Shown: one piece after another, positions 62,882 to 64,000 of the stretch
Layout: every line of letters starts with the position of its first letter
Numbering within the stretch: position 1 is the first letter of the stretch
Assembly: GCA_024743215.1 (NCBI GenBank)
Contig: JANSWZ010000009.1
Span: 1 to 64,000, forward strand
DNA length: 64,000 nt
Direction of reading: 5' to 3'
Source: Alphaproteobacteria bacterium
GTDB taxonomy: Bacteria > Pseudomonadota > Alphaproteobacteria > Rhizobiales > GCA-2746425
Program-made: the position numbers and the translations under genes
Notes under the pieces: generated by a model
What the model was told of the DNA's origin: nothing
Database searches by the model: none
The model's input: the letters and a program-made list of their open reading frames with translations, nothing else

Positions 62882-64000
62882 ATGGCTGGCTCTTACACTG
62901 GCTTCAAAATGGATATCGACGCGGATGGCTGCGCGCTGATCACTTGGAATATGCCGGATCGCTCCATGAATGTCATCACCCAGACGGTGATGGAAGAGCT
63001 GGATGCGATCATTGATCATATCGTGCAGACTGACGCCATCAAGGGCGCCATCATTACGTCCGCCAAACAGGGTTCCTTCACGGGTGGTGCAGACATCACC
63101 ATGATCCAGTCGCTGAACCGGACTGAAAGCCCGGATGCTGCTAAGGACGGTGCAGCAGAGCTTTTGGAAAAATCATCCAGCCTGTCGCGGCTCTATCGCA
63201 AGCTGGAAACCTGCGGCAAACCCTTTGTCGTGGCCATCAACGGAACTTGTCTTGGCGGCGGAACCGAACTGGCGCTGGCCGCTCATGGACGGGTCATGGT
63301 GGATGACGGACACGCGAAGATTGGGCTGCCCGAAGTGCGGATTGGAATTTTCCCCGGTGCTGGCGGCACCCAGCGGGTAATGCGCATGACAGACCCGCAA
63401 TCGGGCCTGCAGATGTTGCTTCAGGGCAAAACCCTCACAGGCAAAAAAGCCAAATCCATGGGGTTGGTGGATCATCTCGTGTCTCAGCCAGGTGACCTGG
63501 TGCCCGCTGCAAAAACAATGCTGGCAGAAGGCCTGTCCGCCGAAAAACCATGGGACCAGAAGGGCTATAAGCCTTCGGGAGCGGCAAATATCTATTCCAA
63601 AGCGGGCTTCCAACTCTGGCCCGCAGCCAATGCGCTGTACCGGAAGGAAACCCACGATAATTATCCCGGTGCACGCGGCATCATGAAGGCGGTTTATGAG
63701 GGGCTGCAATTGCCCATGGATCAGGCTCTGGCCGTTGAAAGCCGTCATTTCGCCTCTGTCCTGCAAACGCCGGAAGCCAGCAACATGCTGCGGTCTCTGT
63801 TTATCTCCATGCAGGCGCTGAACAAGGGAGCGCGGCGACCGGGGAACATTGCGGCAGCGCAGCTTAAAACCATTGGCATTGTTGGTGCCGGGTTTATGGG
63901 CGCGGGAATCGCCTATGTCAGCGCAAAGGCGGGATTGCGGGTTCTGTTACTTGACCGGACCAGAGACGCTGCAGAAAAAGGCAAAGCCCATTCGGACGGG
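62882..64000 (+). CDS. 3-hydroxyacyl-CoA dehydrogenase/enoyl-CoA hydratase, FadJ/FadB type (partial)
   Basis: The first 373 codons of a bifunctional beta-oxidation enzyme; the frame leaves the right edge. The N-terminal crotonase domain has the oxyanion-hole residues in GSFTGGADITMIQ and NGTCLGGGTELALAAHGRV, with catalytic Glu region IGLPEVRIGIFPGAGGTQR. From about residue 325 the NAD-binding loop of the dehydrogenase domain begins (GIVGAGFMGAGIAYVSAKAG). Hydration of enoyl-CoA and oxidation of 3-hydroxyacyl-CoA feed the adjacent thiolase. The rest of the dehydrogenase domain is outside the window. Confidence 0.93.
   Translation, partial: MAGSYTGFKMDIDADGCALITWNMPDRSMNVITQTVMEELDAIIDHIVQTDAIKGAIITSAKQGSFTGGADITMIQSLNRTESPDAAKDGAAELLEKSSSLSRLYRKLETCGKPFVVAINGTCLGGGTELALAAHGRVMVDDGHAKIGLPEVRIGIFPGAGGTQRVMRMTDPQSGLQMLLQGKTLTGKKAKSMGLVDHLVSQPGDLVPAAKTMLAEGLSAEKPWDQKGYKPSGAANIYSKAGFQLWPAANALYRKETHDNYPGARGIMKAVYEGLQLPMDQALAVESRHFASVLQTPEASNMLRSLFISMQALNKGARRPGNIAAAQLKTIGIVGAGFMGAGIAYVSAKAGLRVLLLDRTRDAAEKGKAHSDG

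Noticed and set aside
1-64000. tRNA, rRNA, CRISPR arrays, insertion sequences
   Set aside because: I looked for T-loop signatures, evenly spaced repeats, transposase-like proteins and rRNA landmarks and found none.

Overview
The window looks like chromosomal DNA of a moderately GC-rich alphaproteobacterium, most likely a member of the Hyphomicrobiales (rhizobia and relatives). The support is a fused NuoE/NuoF-type NAD-formate dehydrogenase subunit, FrcBCA-like and UgpC/MsmX-like sugar importers, a PodJ-like polar protein with Sel1 repeats, a DUF6460 membrane protein, and tight operons with ATGA overlaps. No rRNA, tRNA, CRISPR array, insertion sequence or replication origin was recognised.

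Positions 1-24,120 are mainly carbohydrate catabolism. After the 5' part of a formate dehydrogenase subunit comes sugar cluster 1. On the minus strand it has a LacD/YihT-type class I aldolase, a ROK kinase and a small P-loop kinase. Beside them are a SorC-type regulator and a plus-strand ribose/fructose-type ABC importer. The regulator gene is bracketed by two inverted copies of a 17-bp palindromic element, a probable operator. A small membrane protein, a YihY/BrkB protein and a transglutaminase-like protein follow. Sugar cluster 2 (9.5-24.1 kb) has an aldose dehydrogenase (AKR), a DUF4432 epimerase-like protein, a lactonase-like amidohydrolase, a second SorC regulator, a four-gene ABC importer, three different dehydrogenases, a DhnA-type class I aldolase and a PfkB kinase. 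Together the two clusters can import, epimerise, oxidise, phosphorylate and cleave sugars, but I cannot name either substrate.

Positions 24,200-40,100 hold housekeeping and signalling genes: a single-domain response regulator, an aminotransferase, mscL, a transporter-like hybrid histidine kinase with a LuxR-type response regulator (CrbS/CrbR-like) next to a two-subunit sodium:solute symporter, pyrD, a MATE transporter, a histone-deacetylase-like hydrolase, a Nudix hydrolase and an MscS channel.

Positions 40,200-52,770 hold the ligase-associated DNA repair genes in two halves: ATP-dependent DNA ligase plus exonuclease, then Lhr-type helicase plus PdeM phosphoesterase. Between the halves lie a PPK2 polyphosphate kinase, an OLD-family ATPase/TOPRIM nuclease that looks foreign and is flanked by diverged direct repeats, an ABC-F ATPase and a small secreted cysteine-containing protein.

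Positions 52,771-64,000 hold a DUF3429 protein, a TauE/SafE exporter with a TIGR02186-like membrane protein, the PodJ-like protein, and a beta-oxidation operon (acyl-CoA dehydrogenase, thiolase, FadJ-like enzyme cut by the right edge). A MerR regulator precedes this operon, and a perfect 14-bp palindrome lies in front of its first structural gene.
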